35,959 nt of DNA from Candidatus Amesbacteria bacterium RBG_19FT_COMBO_48_16 (GTDB taxonomy: Bacteria; Patescibacteriota; Microgenomatia; CAZETR01; Amesbacteraceae): assembly GCA_001775555.1 (NCBI GenBank), contig MEXE01000037.1:1-35959 (forward strand). The letters are read 5' to 3'. Positions 22,600 through 30,603 of the stretch are shown here, in pieces. The translations under genes were made by a program, and so were the position numbers. Every line of letters starts with the position of its first letter. Position 1 is the stretch's first letter. The notes under the pieces are model-generated. The model was not told where the DNA came from. It ran no database searches and was given only the letters and a program-made list of their open reading frames with translations.

Positions 22600-23085
22600 T
22601 TAGCGGGTGACGGAAATGACTTCGGAAAGCTCGGCATCGGGGGCGTAGATGGTGATGCGGTTATTGGTGGCACTTTTGGAAACGGTATATCCGGTATCAT
22701 AAGCGGTGGTGCAATCAGTCACGGGAGCGCCGTCGTTGGTTAAAGGATCAACCGGGAGGGCGGCTACATAATCGGTAACAGTATCAGTACAGATGTCCGC
22801 TTCAGTAGCCGGATCCGGGACAGCACTTCTCCTGATAGGCATGGGGGTAGCGGCGACATTGGTCATACCGGCAGGCAGAACACCGCGATTGTCGGCGGCG
22901 TATTGGTGAATAGCGTTGAGAATGGTGTTGACGTCACTGCGCCTCTTGGTATTGTTGCTCTGGGAAAACTGACGGGCGGGATTGATAGCAATCAGAACGA
23001 TAGTGAGAAGAACAGCTAAAACTCCGATAACAACCAGAAGTTCGATAAGGGTAAAGCCGCGGCGAAGCTTGGGCATTAAATACAT
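22600..23085 (-). CDS. Type IV pilin (PilA-like)
   Basis: 161 aa. The prepilin leader ends in RRG and is followed by FTLIELLVVIGVLAVLLTIVLIAINP, with the Glu at position +5 needed for assembly; PilD-type peptidase would cut after the Gly. The rest (NTKRRSDVNTILNAIHQYAADNRGVLP then a Cys-containing beta domain) is typical of a small major pilin, with Cys pairs that may form a disulfide loop. Starts at ATG 23085 or, giving a more usual leader, ATG 23076. Last gene of the operon, directly before the terminator, where a strongly translated subunit could be expected. Confidence 0.9.
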   Translation of the reverse strand: MYLMPKLRRGFTLIELLVVIGVLAVLLTIVLIAINPARQFSQSNNTKRRSDVNTILNAIHQYAADNRGVLPAGMTNVAATPMPIRRSAVPDPATEADICTDTVTDYVAALPVDPLTNDGAPVTDCTTAYDTGYTVSKSATNNRITIYAPDAELSEVISVTR

Positions 23086-23109
23086 GTTAGAACCGGTCTG
23101 TTTGGTTTG

Positions 23110-24171
23110 TCAAGGGTTAACTTTTCCGGTAGTGAGAATGACGTCATATAAAGTATCCACGTTTTCGCGTACCGAAAGCGACGGAAAAACTTTTTGGACG
23201 ACTGAGGTTAACAAAGCCTTGACTGCGGGCGGAAGGTCGGGGCGAAGCACCATATAAGAAGGCCCGGAATTGATTAGGGGAGCATTACCCGTACGAACTG
23301 TAGTGAATCCGGCAAGTTTCAGCTGAGCCTCCACAGAAGCGGCCAGACCGGCAACGCCACTACCGTTGAGGACTTGGACGGTAATTTGTCCCAAAGCTTG
23401 AGCCGACGGCGAAGCCGTGGGAGTAGGGGTTGCAGGAACGGGAGAAGGAACAGAGAGAACGGATGCTGCGGGCAGGGCTTTTTTGCGGGGTATGGCCTGC
23501 GGCCGGAACAGGGTGATATAAGCCATTACAGCTGAGAAAATGATAAAAGCTGAGGATATAATCGCCAGGGAAATCTTGTATTTTTGGATAAAAACCTGCT
23601 CTTTGCGATGCAAATCACCGGCATTGGTAAACGGGGTGGTAAAACTGTTGTCGGAGAGAAAATCAAGCTTTTTGTAAATGATCCTGCAAGTCTGGGCGGA
23701 AAATTCCGCCGGAGCGTTGATTGCTCCAAGTACAAAACCGGGAACCACGGAATGAAGCTGGAATCCCAGCCGGTCGAAAACCTGCTCAAAGATTTCATAT
23801 ATATCCCGGTTTATAACTACCAGCCGGTAACCGTCGGGGGTATGGAAAAGCTTGGAACTGACATTGGAAAAGGGGACGGAGTCGATAAATTTTTGCGTTT
23901 CTTCTTCCGCGGGGGGGGCAACTTTGGGAAAATCCTTGTGAAAGTAGATATGTTCAGCCAGAATTATAACCAGAGGTGAAGGTTTGATCTGAGTTTTTTG
24001 CATAAACTCGCCCAGTTTTGCGTCTAACTCATTTTTGTCTTTGATTTCCAAATCGGAGATCATTGTCGGGGTAAAGGGAAAAACCACAGGATCGGTCAGG
24101 GTGTGAGTGCACAAAAACAGGCGATCCCGAGCGATGTTGATAATAACGGGAAGAGGAGAGATTTTTTTCAT
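23110..24171 (-). CDS. PilM-like membrane protein with C-terminal LytR_C domain
   Basis: 353 aa from ATG 24171; a longer in-frame start would overlap the upstream gene. Residues ~8-190 have alternating strands and helices (VIINIARDRLFLCTH, PLVIILAEHIYFHKDFP, GFQLHSVVPGFVLGA) like a reduced PilM/actin-like assembly domain. A transmembrane helix follows (ISLAIISSAFIIFSAVMAYITLF), then a Pro/Ala/Ser/Thr linker, then a LytR_C domain (ITVQVLNGSGVAGLAASVEAQLKLAG). It may link the cytoplasmic pilus machine to the wall-facing side in a cell lacking separate PilN/PilO. LytR_C is confident; the PilM-like call is tentative. Confidence 0.78.
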   Translation of the reverse strand: MKKISPLPVIINIARDRLFLCTHTLTDPVVFPFTPTMISDLEIKDKNELDAKLGEFMQKTQIKPSPLVIILAEHIYFHKDFPKVAPPAEEETQKFIDSVPFSNVSSKLFHTPDGYRLVVINRDIYEIFEQVFDRLGFQLHSVVPGFVLGAINAPAEFSAQTCRIIYKKLDFLSDNSFTTPFTNAGDLHRKEQVFIQKYKISLAIISSAFIIFSAVMAYITLFRPQAIPRKKALPAASVLSVPSPVPATPTPTASPSAQALGQITVQVLNGSGVAGLAASVEAQLKLAGFTTVRTGNAPLINSGPSYMVLRPDLPPAVKALLTSVVQKVFPSLSVRENVDTLYDVILTTGKVNP

Positions 24172-24178
24172 ATGGATT

Positions 24179-24550
24179 TCAGGGATACATCTCCTGCCAG
24201 GAGGAAACGGACAATATGCCTTCGGAATAACCGGCAATCACTCTGACCTGGCGGGAAAAACTGCCTTCCGTCCCGGTAACATTAATGGTAAAGGGGTCGG
24301 AACCGGTTACTTCAATTGTGGCCTGACCCTGCCCGACTGTCAATGTGCCGCCGGAATAAGCGGGGTTGCGCAATAAGTTGAGAAGGGCATTTTCCGCTCC
24401 GGATTCGGCAATTGTCAAAGTATGGGCGGCCATTTCCTGTCCCGTGGTAGTTTGGGAATTGGCAATGGCCAAAATCACGGCCGCGGTAGTGATTACCAGA
24501 GACATACTGACAAAAACCAAGAGAAAAACCAGGGTTTGTCCGCGCTTCAT
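24179..24550 (-). CDS. PilX-like pilus assembly protein
   Basis: 123 aa. One N-terminal membrane helix (TLVFLLVFVSMSLVITTAAVILAIA) preceded by MKRGQ, then a helix with AAHTLTIAESGAENALLNLLRNP, which resembles the AExGxxxAL stretch of PilX-type minor pilins, then a small beta domain. The +5 Glu of true pilins is absent (GQTLVF), so processing and filament entry are uncertain. ATG 24550, nine bases after the preceding prepilin gene, and seven before the next gene. Confidence 0.72.
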   Translation of the reverse strand: MKRGQTLVFLLVFVSMSLVITTAAVILAIANSQTTTGQEMAAHTLTIAESGAENALLNLLRNPAYSGGTLTVGQGQATIEVTGSDPFTINVTGTEGSFSRQVRVIAGYSEGILSVSSWQEMYP

Positions 24551-24559
24551 ATGTTTTTT

Positions 24560-25042
24560 TTAACGTAAAGCATAAGTAGTTTGGAAATTGCGGATTTCGG
24601 GTTTTTGGGACAACGAAGAAGACCTACTGGTAAGGGTGAAACTGATACGCAGACTGGGTTTGCCGCCGACGTTGCCCAGCCGGGTGACGGAAAAGGCAGA
24701 GATAAGAGTATCCCAACCAGTAAGACCGGCGGTTCCTTCCGGAGCGGTCAGCTGCAGGACAGAGGTGGCTGCGGAATAAGTATAGTTGCCGTCCGGAAAG
24801 GAAAGAGTAAGTGCGGATGAGGATTCCCCGTCTGTCGCGGGAGCCACAACGGATACAGCCCGGTGAATATCGTACCCCAGGCGATTTAGAATAAACGACC
24901 CGTCCTGAACCACCGATGATACGGTCTGGGACTTGAGCTGGGCATCCAACATGGCAAAGAAAACCTGGCCTAAAACCAACAGAAATACAGCTAAAAGGCC
25001 CATATAGATAAGCATTTCAATAAGAGTGAAGGCCCGGGTCAT
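24560..25042 (-). CDS. Minor prepilin, PilJ/PulJ-like
   Basis: 160 aa. Very short leader MTRA followed by FTLIEMLIYMGLLAVFLLVLGQVFFAML: a prepilin N-terminus with Glu at +5, but the residue before the cut is Ala in place of Gly. The body (LNRLGYDIHRAVSVV, then beta-rich) resembles the PulJ/PilW group. ATG 25042 overlaps the stop of the large prepilin gene (ATGA), so the two are translationally coupled. Probably part of the tip-initiating complex with its neighbours. Confidence 0.82.
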   Translation of the reverse strand: MTRAFTLIEMLIYMGLLAVFLLVLGQVFFAMLDAQLKSQTVSSVVQDGSFILNRLGYDIHRAVSVVAPATDGESSSALTLSFPDGNYTYSAATSVLQLTAPEGTAGLTGWDTLISAFSVTRLGNVGGKPSLRISFTLTSRSSSLSQKPEIRNFQTTYALR

Positions 25043-26943
25043 GGTGAGTAATTGACTGATAAATCGTATAAAACCGGAGTCGAGCCCGAATCCTGGGTGG
25101 AAAAGTAGCCTTTATAACGCAAACAACGGGCGGGATTTTCGAAACCGTTACCGTCGTCGCTTAACGGCAAAGCTGCGGCGGCCGTATAAAATGTGGCGCT
25201 GGTACCGTCCGGGCCGACGTAGACATAATCGGCCCCAAGACAGGTGCCGCCAACGGTATCCGCCGCGGCAATCTGGAAATTGAGATCGGTTTGATTAGGA
25301 AGGGCCGTGGTAAAAGTGACCCGGTTAAATGCGGTCTGGTAGCCGGGATCGAAAATGCTGCTTTCAAAAGTCCCGGAGGAGGCGTACCGGCCGCCGGGAC
25401 CGCCCTCGATGATTTTGAATTCCGAAGAAACGTCACCGGTAATAATATAAGAGTAGGCGTCCCCGTCGGTTTCCAGAACGGAAGCGATACCGTTGACACC
25501 CACATCCAGATTAAGGCCGCCGCAGCGGAGGGGGTGAGTTTCGTCAGTGATATCCAAGACCTGATACTCCTCTGCCCCGGTACCCACGATGATGGCTTTG
25601 TTGCCGGAAACAACGGAGAGATTCTTGGGATTCATACCGCCTGATTCGTAACTGCCAAGCGTGGGACGGGCTCCGGATTTGGATGAGATATCAAGAACAA
25701 AAAATTCCCGTTTGGAATCCGAAGCGCCGGTAACCAGGTAACCCCGGGTGCTCGAATCGTTGACAAAAATCCGTTTACCGTCCTGGCCGTTGACATCGGC
25801 ATAACCTGTCTGGAATATGCTCCAGGGATTGGTAATATCGATGATCTGCATTTCAATCGGTGAGTTGGATATGGAAACGTAAGCATAATTGCCTTTGACA
25901 ACCACGCTGGTCCCAAGTCCCAGTAAGAGATTGAATCCCAAAAGCGGGCGCGAGCCGGATTTGGAAGACAAATCAAATATATAAAGGAAATAGCCGGCAG
26001 TAACGTAACCGCGATTGCCGGAAACGAAAATGCTGGTGGCGTCGGCGGTGGCAAAAGGGGTATTGAAGAAACCTACCTCGGTGTAAGGGTTTGCGGAAAA
26101 ATCAATGATAATTACCTCCTTGGAATTGGTATCGGTGGCTATATAACCGTAGTTAGCTTCACCGAAAACATCGTTGGTTTTGTAATTGCTGAAGGTACCT
26201 AATATTGCAGGCTGGGGAGGGTTGGTATCGGAGACACTTATATTGACAAACGATTCTCCGGAAGCATTGTTGCCGGTGCCGGCAAAAGCCCGGCCTGCAA
26301 AGGCGGTGACGGCGTTGGCGATACCGCTTTTGGGCAGGTCCAAAGAGGGCAAAGTCAACTCGGGATTGCACCAATCTCCGTAACCTCCCGCACCCAAAAT
26401 AACTTCGCCTCCGGCAGTGTTTGTGACCGCGGTGCCGGTTAAGATGCCGGCCTCGAAATCTGCCTGGGTCGTCTGGGTATACAACAGGTTGTCCAAATAA
26501 CGGGTGAGATAAGACTCTTCGGTCAGGCTGGACGGCAAGGGAGTAGACCAGGAAACGGAATGATTGATTTTTTTGGTGGAGGGATCCAGGTTGCCGCCAG
26601 TGGTGACGATAAGGCCTTCGGCATCACGATAAACGTCGGCAATAGCCAGAGAACGGGTAAAATCACCTAAAGTTTCTGCTCCGGCGGCCAGGTACCAGGT
26701 ACCGGACTGGGGTACCAGGTGATATGTGCCGTTAACGGCAAAACCTGGCCAATTTCTTTCCCGGACTACCCGCAGGGCTTCGACATTTTCTCTTAACAGG
26801 CCGACAGCCGCCGCCCGCTGCTGGGTTTGCGGCTGGCCGGCCCGGGAGGCGACCAATCCGGTCAAAAGTGCGGGCAGGAGAATTGCCATCAGACCCATGA
26901 CAAGTATTATTTCCACCAAAGATGCGCCTTTAAGAAGTTTCAT
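25039..26943 (-). CDS. Giant minor prepilin with LVIVD-type beta-propeller body
   Basis: 634 aa. The N-terminus MKLLKGASLVEIILVMGLMAILLPALL is a prepilin signal (cut after Gly-7, Glu at +5). The next ~180 residues resemble a PilV-type minor pilin. Residues ~205-510 hold repeated blades of the pattern xxVxVxGNYAYVxxxx-xxIxDIxxP, for example YGYIATDTNSKEVIIIDFS, NRGYVTAGYFLYIFDLS, GNYAYVSISNSP, GNKAIIVGTGAEEYQVLDIT, which is the LVIVD/propeller repeat. The last ~110 residues are a beta-sandwich-like domain with Cys pairs. The layout suggests a filament-tip adhesin or sensor, comparable in place to PilY1 but fused to the pilin. ATG 26943. Confidence 0.87.
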   Translation of the reverse strand: MKLLKGASLVEIILVMGLMAILLPALLTGLVASRAGQPQTQQRAAAVGLLRENVEALRVVRERNWPGFAVNGTYHLVPQSGTWYLAAGAETLGDFTRSLAIADVYRDAEGLIVTTGGNLDPSTKKINHSVSWSTPLPSSLTEESYLTRYLDNLLYTQTTQADFEAGILTGTAVTNTAGGEVILGAGGYGDWCNPELTLPSLDLPKSGIANAVTAFAGRAFAGTGNNASGESFVNISVSDTNPPQPAILGTFSNYKTNDVFGEANYGYIATDTNSKEVIIIDFSANPYTEVGFFNTPFATADATSIFVSGNRGYVTAGYFLYIFDLSSKSGSRPLLGFNLLLGLGTSVVVKGNYAYVSISNSPIEMQIIDITNPWSIFQTGYADVNGQDGKRIFVNDSSTRGYLVTGASDSKREFFVLDISSKSGARPTLGSYESGGMNPKNLSVVSGNKAIIVGTGAEEYQVLDITDETHPLRCGGLNLDVGVNGIASVLETDGDAYSYIITGDVSSEFKIIEGGPGGRYASSGTFESSIFDPGYQTAFNRVTFTTALPNQTDLNFQIAAADTVGGTCLGADYVYVGPDGTSATFYTAAAALPLSDDGNGFENPARCLRYKGYFSTQDSGSTPVLYDLSVNYSP

Positions 26944-26977
26944 GTATGGAGGTTTTAGATGATAATGAGGATGTAAT

Positions 26978-27442
26978 TTAATTAATTGAAGTGATGACTC
27001 CGTAACGGTTTAAGTTAAATGTTTTGGAGATACCTTCTAAAGAATCGGCGAGGGTGAAAATATAACCTCCGGGTATAAAACCGACGATTTCCCCGCTGCC
27101 ACTATTAAAAACCACCGTCAGGCCAGGTGAAGAAAATGTCTGGCTGGGTTCCAGACTGACCTCAAAATTGTCCGGGTCAGCCGGGGAATACACCGAACCC
27201 TTAAATAAAGTATAGCTTCCCGCAGAAAAGTAGATACCATAAGGGGACACAGCTCCTGAACCGGCGGTATCCCCGACCATGGCTTTGGCCTGCTGGCCCT
27301 TTAAGTCCGCCGTAATTTCGGCGGCTGCGGAATTGAGAGAGGTATGCTGACGGGAGGACAGGAGACTGACTCCGGTTAATGTCAGCAAAGCCGTTAACAC
27401 TCCTAAGGTGATCACAATTTCAACAAGAGTGAAGCCGCGCAT
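26978..27442 (-). CDS. Minor prepilin, GspH/FimT-like
   Basis: 154 aa. Leader MRG, then FTLVEIVITLGVLTALLTLTGVSLL with Glu at +5: a classic class III prepilin signal. The following helix (SSRQHTSLNSAAAEITADLKGQQAKAM) and the C-terminal ending SKTFNLNRYGVITSIN match the GspH/FimT pattern. Start ATG 27442, three bases after the pilC stop. Likely helps prime filament assembly. Confidence 0.88.
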   Translation of the reverse strand: MRGFTLVEIVITLGVLTALLTLTGVSLLSSRQHTSLNSAAAEITADLKGQQAKAMVGDTAGSGAVSPYGIYFSAGSYTLFKGSVYSPADPDNFEVSLEPSQTFSSPGLTVVFNSGSGEIVGFIPGGYIFTLADSLEGISKTFNLNRYGVITSIN

Positions 27443-27445
27443 ATA

Positions 27446-28507
27446 TTACCGACCGCCGACCTGGCCGATGAGTCCGTAAATCGGGGCAATTATGGCCAAC
27501 ATCATTCCCCCAACGCAGATACCCACAATTACCAACATAACCGGCTCAAGAATGGCAGTAAAAGCCTTGAGAATATTGGAAACCTGATAATCCAGGTATT
27601 CGGATATGTCTTTCATAGCCTTATCCAGAGTACCGCTTTTTTCACCCGATTCGATTAATTTGACCAGGATGGAAGGAAAATATCCTCCGGCCAAACGAAA
27701 GCCTTCGGAGAGGCGCTTGCCGGACATAACCAACTCGCGGCTATGGGCAATGATCCGGGAAGTTTTGGACTTGAATACGACGTCGCGGGTCAATTCCAGG
27801 GCAGTGATAATGGGCAAACCGGAAGATAAAAGCAGATACATACTCCGGGAAAAACGGGTAAGATCGACCATTTTAATCAACCCTGAGACCAAGGGAAGGG
27901 AGAAAAAAACTTCCAGGACCAACTGTCTTTTGCGACGGAAAAAAATAATAAACAAGAGAATCCCCGCGACACTGCCGATGATCAAAGCCCAGGTCTGACG
28001 GATCAGAATGTCGGACATAAATACCATAATCCGGGTCGGGAGAGGCAACTCAACGCGGAGGCGGCTGAAGACCATGGAGATCTTGGGGACAACAAAAATG
28101 AGGATGACAAAAAGGACAAGCGCAAACACGATCATGATAATCACGGGGTATAAAAGGGCAAATTTGATTTTGTCGATAAACTCCATCTCTTCCCGGATAT
28201 GATTTCTTAAGTCCACTAAAGTGACTTCGAGAGTACCGGCCTCCTCTGATGCTTTGATCAAATTGACGGTGACTTTGTCAAAACTGCGGGGAAAATGCGC
28301 CAGCGAGGCGGACACCCGCTTGCCCTGCATCAGGTCATTTTTGATAGTTTCGAGGATTTTTTTAACGTTGCCTTTGGAATCCTCCATCATGGAGTTGACA
28401 GCGTCGAGAATGGGAATACCGGCCCCCAACATTGTAGACAAATTGCTGATCAGTTCGATTTTTTCATTACCTGACAAAGAAACGGGGGAGATGTGTTGTG
28501 TATCCAT
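27446..28507 (-). CDS. pilC: Type IV pilus inner-membrane platform protein PilC (GspF family)
   Basis: 353 aa. Two GspF domains in tandem: the first from about residue 15 (ISNLSTMLGAGIPILDAVNSM) to the helix LLYPVIIMIVFALVLFVILIFVVPKI, the second from FSRSMYLLLSSGLPIITALELT to the C-terminal helix AILEPVMLVIVGICVGGMMLAIIAPIYGL. The internal GEKSGTLDKAM is the family hallmark. It anchors the assembly ATPase to the membrane and moves pilins into the filament. ATG 28507, six bases after pilB. Confidence 0.95.
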   Translation of the reverse strand: MDTQHISPVSLSGNEKIELISNLSTMLGAGIPILDAVNSMMEDSKGNVKKILETIKNDLMQGKRVSASLAHFPRSFDKVTVNLIKASEEAGTLEVTLVDLRNHIREEMEFIDKIKFALLYPVIIMIVFALVLFVILIFVVPKISMVFSRLRVELPLPTRIMVFMSDILIRQTWALIIGSVAGILLFIIFFRRKRQLVLEVFFSLPLVSGLIKMVDLTRFSRSMYLLLSSGLPIITALELTRDVVFKSKTSRIIAHSRELVMSGKRLSEGFRLAGGYFPSILVKLIESGEKSGTLDKAMKDISEYLDYQVSNILKAFTAILEPVMLVIVGICVGGMMLAIIAPIYGLIGQVGGR

Positions 28508-28513
28508 GTAGTA

Positions 28514-30208
28514 TCAGGATAGGAATTCAGCTTTGGTAACCCGAAGGACTTCCTCCACTGTAGTCACACCGTGTTTTATCTTGTCCAAACCATCTTCCAG
28601 CATGGTCTTCATACCCTGCTGACGGGCGGTCCCGGCGATGACATCAGAATCACTTTTTTGGGTAATCAGCTTTCTAATATTGTTATTCACTTCCAATACT
28701 TCAAATAAGCCCACCCGACCGGCATAGCCGGTAAAGCGGCAGGCTTTACAACCGCGGCCGGTGTATATAGTGAGAGTCTTGGCAGAACCAATAATTTGCC
28801 TGACTTCCGCTTCGGGAAAATTTTTGACCAGCTCGACCAGAGTTATGGAGTGACTTTGCTTACACTGATTACAGATCCGGCGGACCAGGCGCTGGGCAAT
28901 AATGACGGAAACGGTAGAAGCTACCAGAAAAGGCTCGACTTTCATATCCGAAAGCCGGGGAATAGCTGTGGCGGCATCGTTGGTGTGCAGGGTAGAAAGG
29001 ACCAAGTGACCAGTGAGAGCGGCGTTGACCGCGATACCGGCAGTGTCCGCATCCCTGATCTCACCTACAAAAATGATGTTTGGATCCTGGCGCAGAATAG
29101 AACGCAATCCGGTGGCAAAAGTGAGGTTGGCTTTGGGGTTGACCTGGATTTGGTTCGCACCCTTGATCTGATACTCGACCGGATCCTCCACAGTGGTAAT
29201 GTTTTTCTCGCGGGTGTTGAGAATTTTCAGGACGGAATAGATGGATGTGGTCTTGCCGGAACCGGTGGGGCCGGTGGAAAGAATCATGCCGTAGGATTTG
29301 GAATAGGCAGCAGCTACTTTTTTGAGATCCGCCTCGTTCATACCCAGGTCGGCGAAGGACAGTTCCCGCGTCCGGGTGGACAAGAGGCGTAAAACCGCTT
29401 TTTCCCCTGCGACGACGGGGATAATAGAAACCCGGATATCAATAGTCTCTTCCTCCAGGGCAACCCGCATTTTGCCGTCCTGGGGAGCCAGATGCTCGTC
29501 GGTGCGCAGATTGGAAAGAACTTTGATCCGGGTGACAATCCGGTCATGAAGGAATTTGGGAACATGCAAAGCGTCCTGCAGGAGACCGTCGATTCTGAAC
29601 CGGGCCAGGCTGTCATTTTCTCCCGGTTCGATATGGATATCCGAAGCTCTGGCCTGGTAAGCGGTGTCAATCAACAGGTCAACTATTTTGGCTACCGGAG
29701 GGTCTTCGAGCAGAGTTTTGGGACTCCAGACCTCTTCTTTGAGGAGGCTGTCGACTGTTTTTTGCAAATCTTTTTCATAAGCTCTAAGGACGGTGACGAC
29801 ATCCAGAGCCGTGGCGTAATGGGGAATTACCTTGGTCCGGGTCTTTTTGGCCAGAAACCCGAGAATTTCTTTTTGGGTAGGATCATAAGCGGCTATCTTG
29901 AGACCGGCAGAGTCGCGGGCAAAGGCAATTATTTTGAATTTTCTGGCCATCCGCTCGGGAATCAGGTAAAAAACCGATTCCGGGATGGTGAGTTTAGCTA
30001 GGTTTATAAAGGGGACCTGATAGTATTTTGCGATAAGTGTTCCAAGCTGTTCATCAGTTACCATGCCCTTTTCGACAAGTGTGTCTTCGAGTGGACGGGC
30101 GGTAGTAACAGCCTGGGAGACGGCTTCTTCCATGAGTTTGGAGGTAACCAGCCGACTTTTCAATACCAGATTTTTCAGCTTGTCATCGGGCAGGGACATC
30201 CACTCCAT
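28514..30208 (-). CDS. pilB: Type IV pilus assembly ATPase PilB (GspE family)
   Basis: 564 aa. N-terminal T2SSE_N domain (about 1-150), linker, then the motor: Walker A GPTGSGKTTSIYSVL (about 320), Asp box TTVEDPVEYQI, Walker B DPNIIFVGEIRD, His box ALTGHLVLSTLHTND, and the four-Cys zinc site CNQCKQ...CKACRFTGYAGR. Powers pilus extension. The ATG at 30208 directly touches a TATACA box, so if that promoter is used the real start is the ATG at 30199 (third codon later), giving a near-leaderless mRNA. First gene of the pilus operon; no PilT or PilD is in the window. Confidence 0.96.
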   Translation of the reverse strand: MEWMSLPDDKLKNLVLKSRLVTSKLMEEAVSQAVTTARPLEDTLVEKGMVTDEQLGTLIAKYYQVPFINLAKLTIPESVFYLIPERMARKFKIIAFARDSAGLKIAAYDPTQKEILGFLAKKTRTKVIPHYATALDVVTVLRAYEKDLQKTVDSLLKEEVWSPKTLLEDPPVAKIVDLLIDTAYQARASDIHIEPGENDSLARFRIDGLLQDALHVPKFLHDRIVTRIKVLSNLRTDEHLAPQDGKMRVALEEETIDIRVSIIPVVAGEKAVLRLLSTRTRELSFADLGMNEADLKKVAAAYSKSYGMILSTGPTGSGKTTSIYSVLKILNTREKNITTVEDPVEYQIKGANQIQVNPKANLTFATGLRSILRQDPNIIFVGEIRDADTAGIAVNAALTGHLVLSTLHTNDAATAIPRLSDMKVEPFLVASTVSVIIAQRLVRRICNQCKQSHSITLVELVKNFPEAEVRQIIGSAKTLTIYTGRGCKACRFTGYAGRVGLFEVLEVNNNIRKLITQKSDSDVIAGTARQQGMKTMLEDGLDKIKHGVTTVEEVLRVTKAEFLS

Positions 30209-30226
30209 TGTATACCAAAATGGAGT
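30202..30226 (-). promoter_or_regulatory. pilB promoter inside an 8-bp inverted repeat
   Basis: Minus strand ACTCCATT, nine bases, AATGGAGT. The spacer contains TTGG and TATACA (30214-30209), an extended -10 of the TGn type; no good -35. The right half-site includes the first pilB ATG. This looks like an operator over the core promoter of the pilus operon. Confidence 0.5.
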
Positions 30227-30253
30227 ATTTGATCATTTGGTCATTACACCCAT

Positions 30254-30295
30254 CTCTTAACTCGAGCCTTCGGCTCGCGTCTTACGCCGTAAGAG
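30254..30295. repeat. Multi-hairpin palindromic element
   Basis: CTCTTA (30254-30259) pairs with TAAGAG (30290-30295); inside lie CGAGCC-TTC-GGCTCG (30263-30277) and CTTAC-GCC-GTAAG (30281-30293, an alternative to the outer stem). No gene. Could be a small structured RNA or a terminator region of the minus-strand ORF at 30339. Confidence 0.5.
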
Positions 30296-30304
30296 AGGGG
30301 AATA

Positions 30305-30323
30305 TCACACCTTTAAGGTGTGA
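30305..30323. repeat. TCACACC/GGTGTGA palindrome, copy 2
   Basis: TCACACCTTTAAGGTGTGA, followed by AGGCT. Identical to 31012-31030 including the AGGCT tail. Confidence 0.75.
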
Positions 30324-30338
30324 AGGCTATCCGGTAAG

Positions 30339-30536
30339 CTAGCGGAGAAGGAGAAGATAGGATAAGAGACAACAAGCAGAGATACCTACTAAACCCAGGC
30401 CTATTTCTAAAGCGTCGGGGCGGACTTTGGCCGGGTAGAGGTATTCGGCGGTATGAAAAATCTGTTTATCTCGAAGGCGTTGTCGCAAATATCCCCGAAT
30501 GCTGTAGACGATGGTTTCCGGACCGGTATACGGCAT
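30339..30536 (-). CDS. Small hypothetical membrane protein
   Basis: 65 aa, not recognised. A basic N-terminal half (GYLRQRLRDKQIFHTAEYL) is followed by one transmembrane helix at the C-terminus (LEIGLGLVGISACCLLSYLLLL), so it would be a tail-anchored protein. ATG 30536. It lies between palindromic repeats, upstream of which is the 14-bp stem at 30553. Short, so a chance ORF cannot be excluded, but the clean membrane helix favours a real gene. Confidence 0.55.
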   Translation of the reverse strand: MPYTGPETIVYSIRGYLRQRLRDKQIFHTAEYLYPAKVRPDALEIGLGLVGISACCLLSYLLLLR

Positions 30537-30552
30537 GGCCGGATTGTATCAC

Positions 30553-30583
30553 AAACCATCACACACCCGGTGTGTGATGGTTT
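30553..30583. repeat. Long perfect palindrome, copy 3 of the CACAC/GTGTG family
   Basis: AAACCATCACACAC, loop CCG, GTGTGTGATGGTTT: a perfect 14-bp stem. On the plus strand it ends in TTT only, so it is more likely a repeat than a strong terminator. The following GTGTGAAGGCT matches the tail of copies 2 and 4. Confidence 0.75.
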
Positions 30584-30603
30584 CCGGCGTGTGAAGGCTG
30601 GTA

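Noticed and set aside
24172..24237. Longer start for the LytR_C protein
   Set aside because: It would overlap the preceding PilX-like gene; ATG 24171 lies seven bases after that gene's stop.
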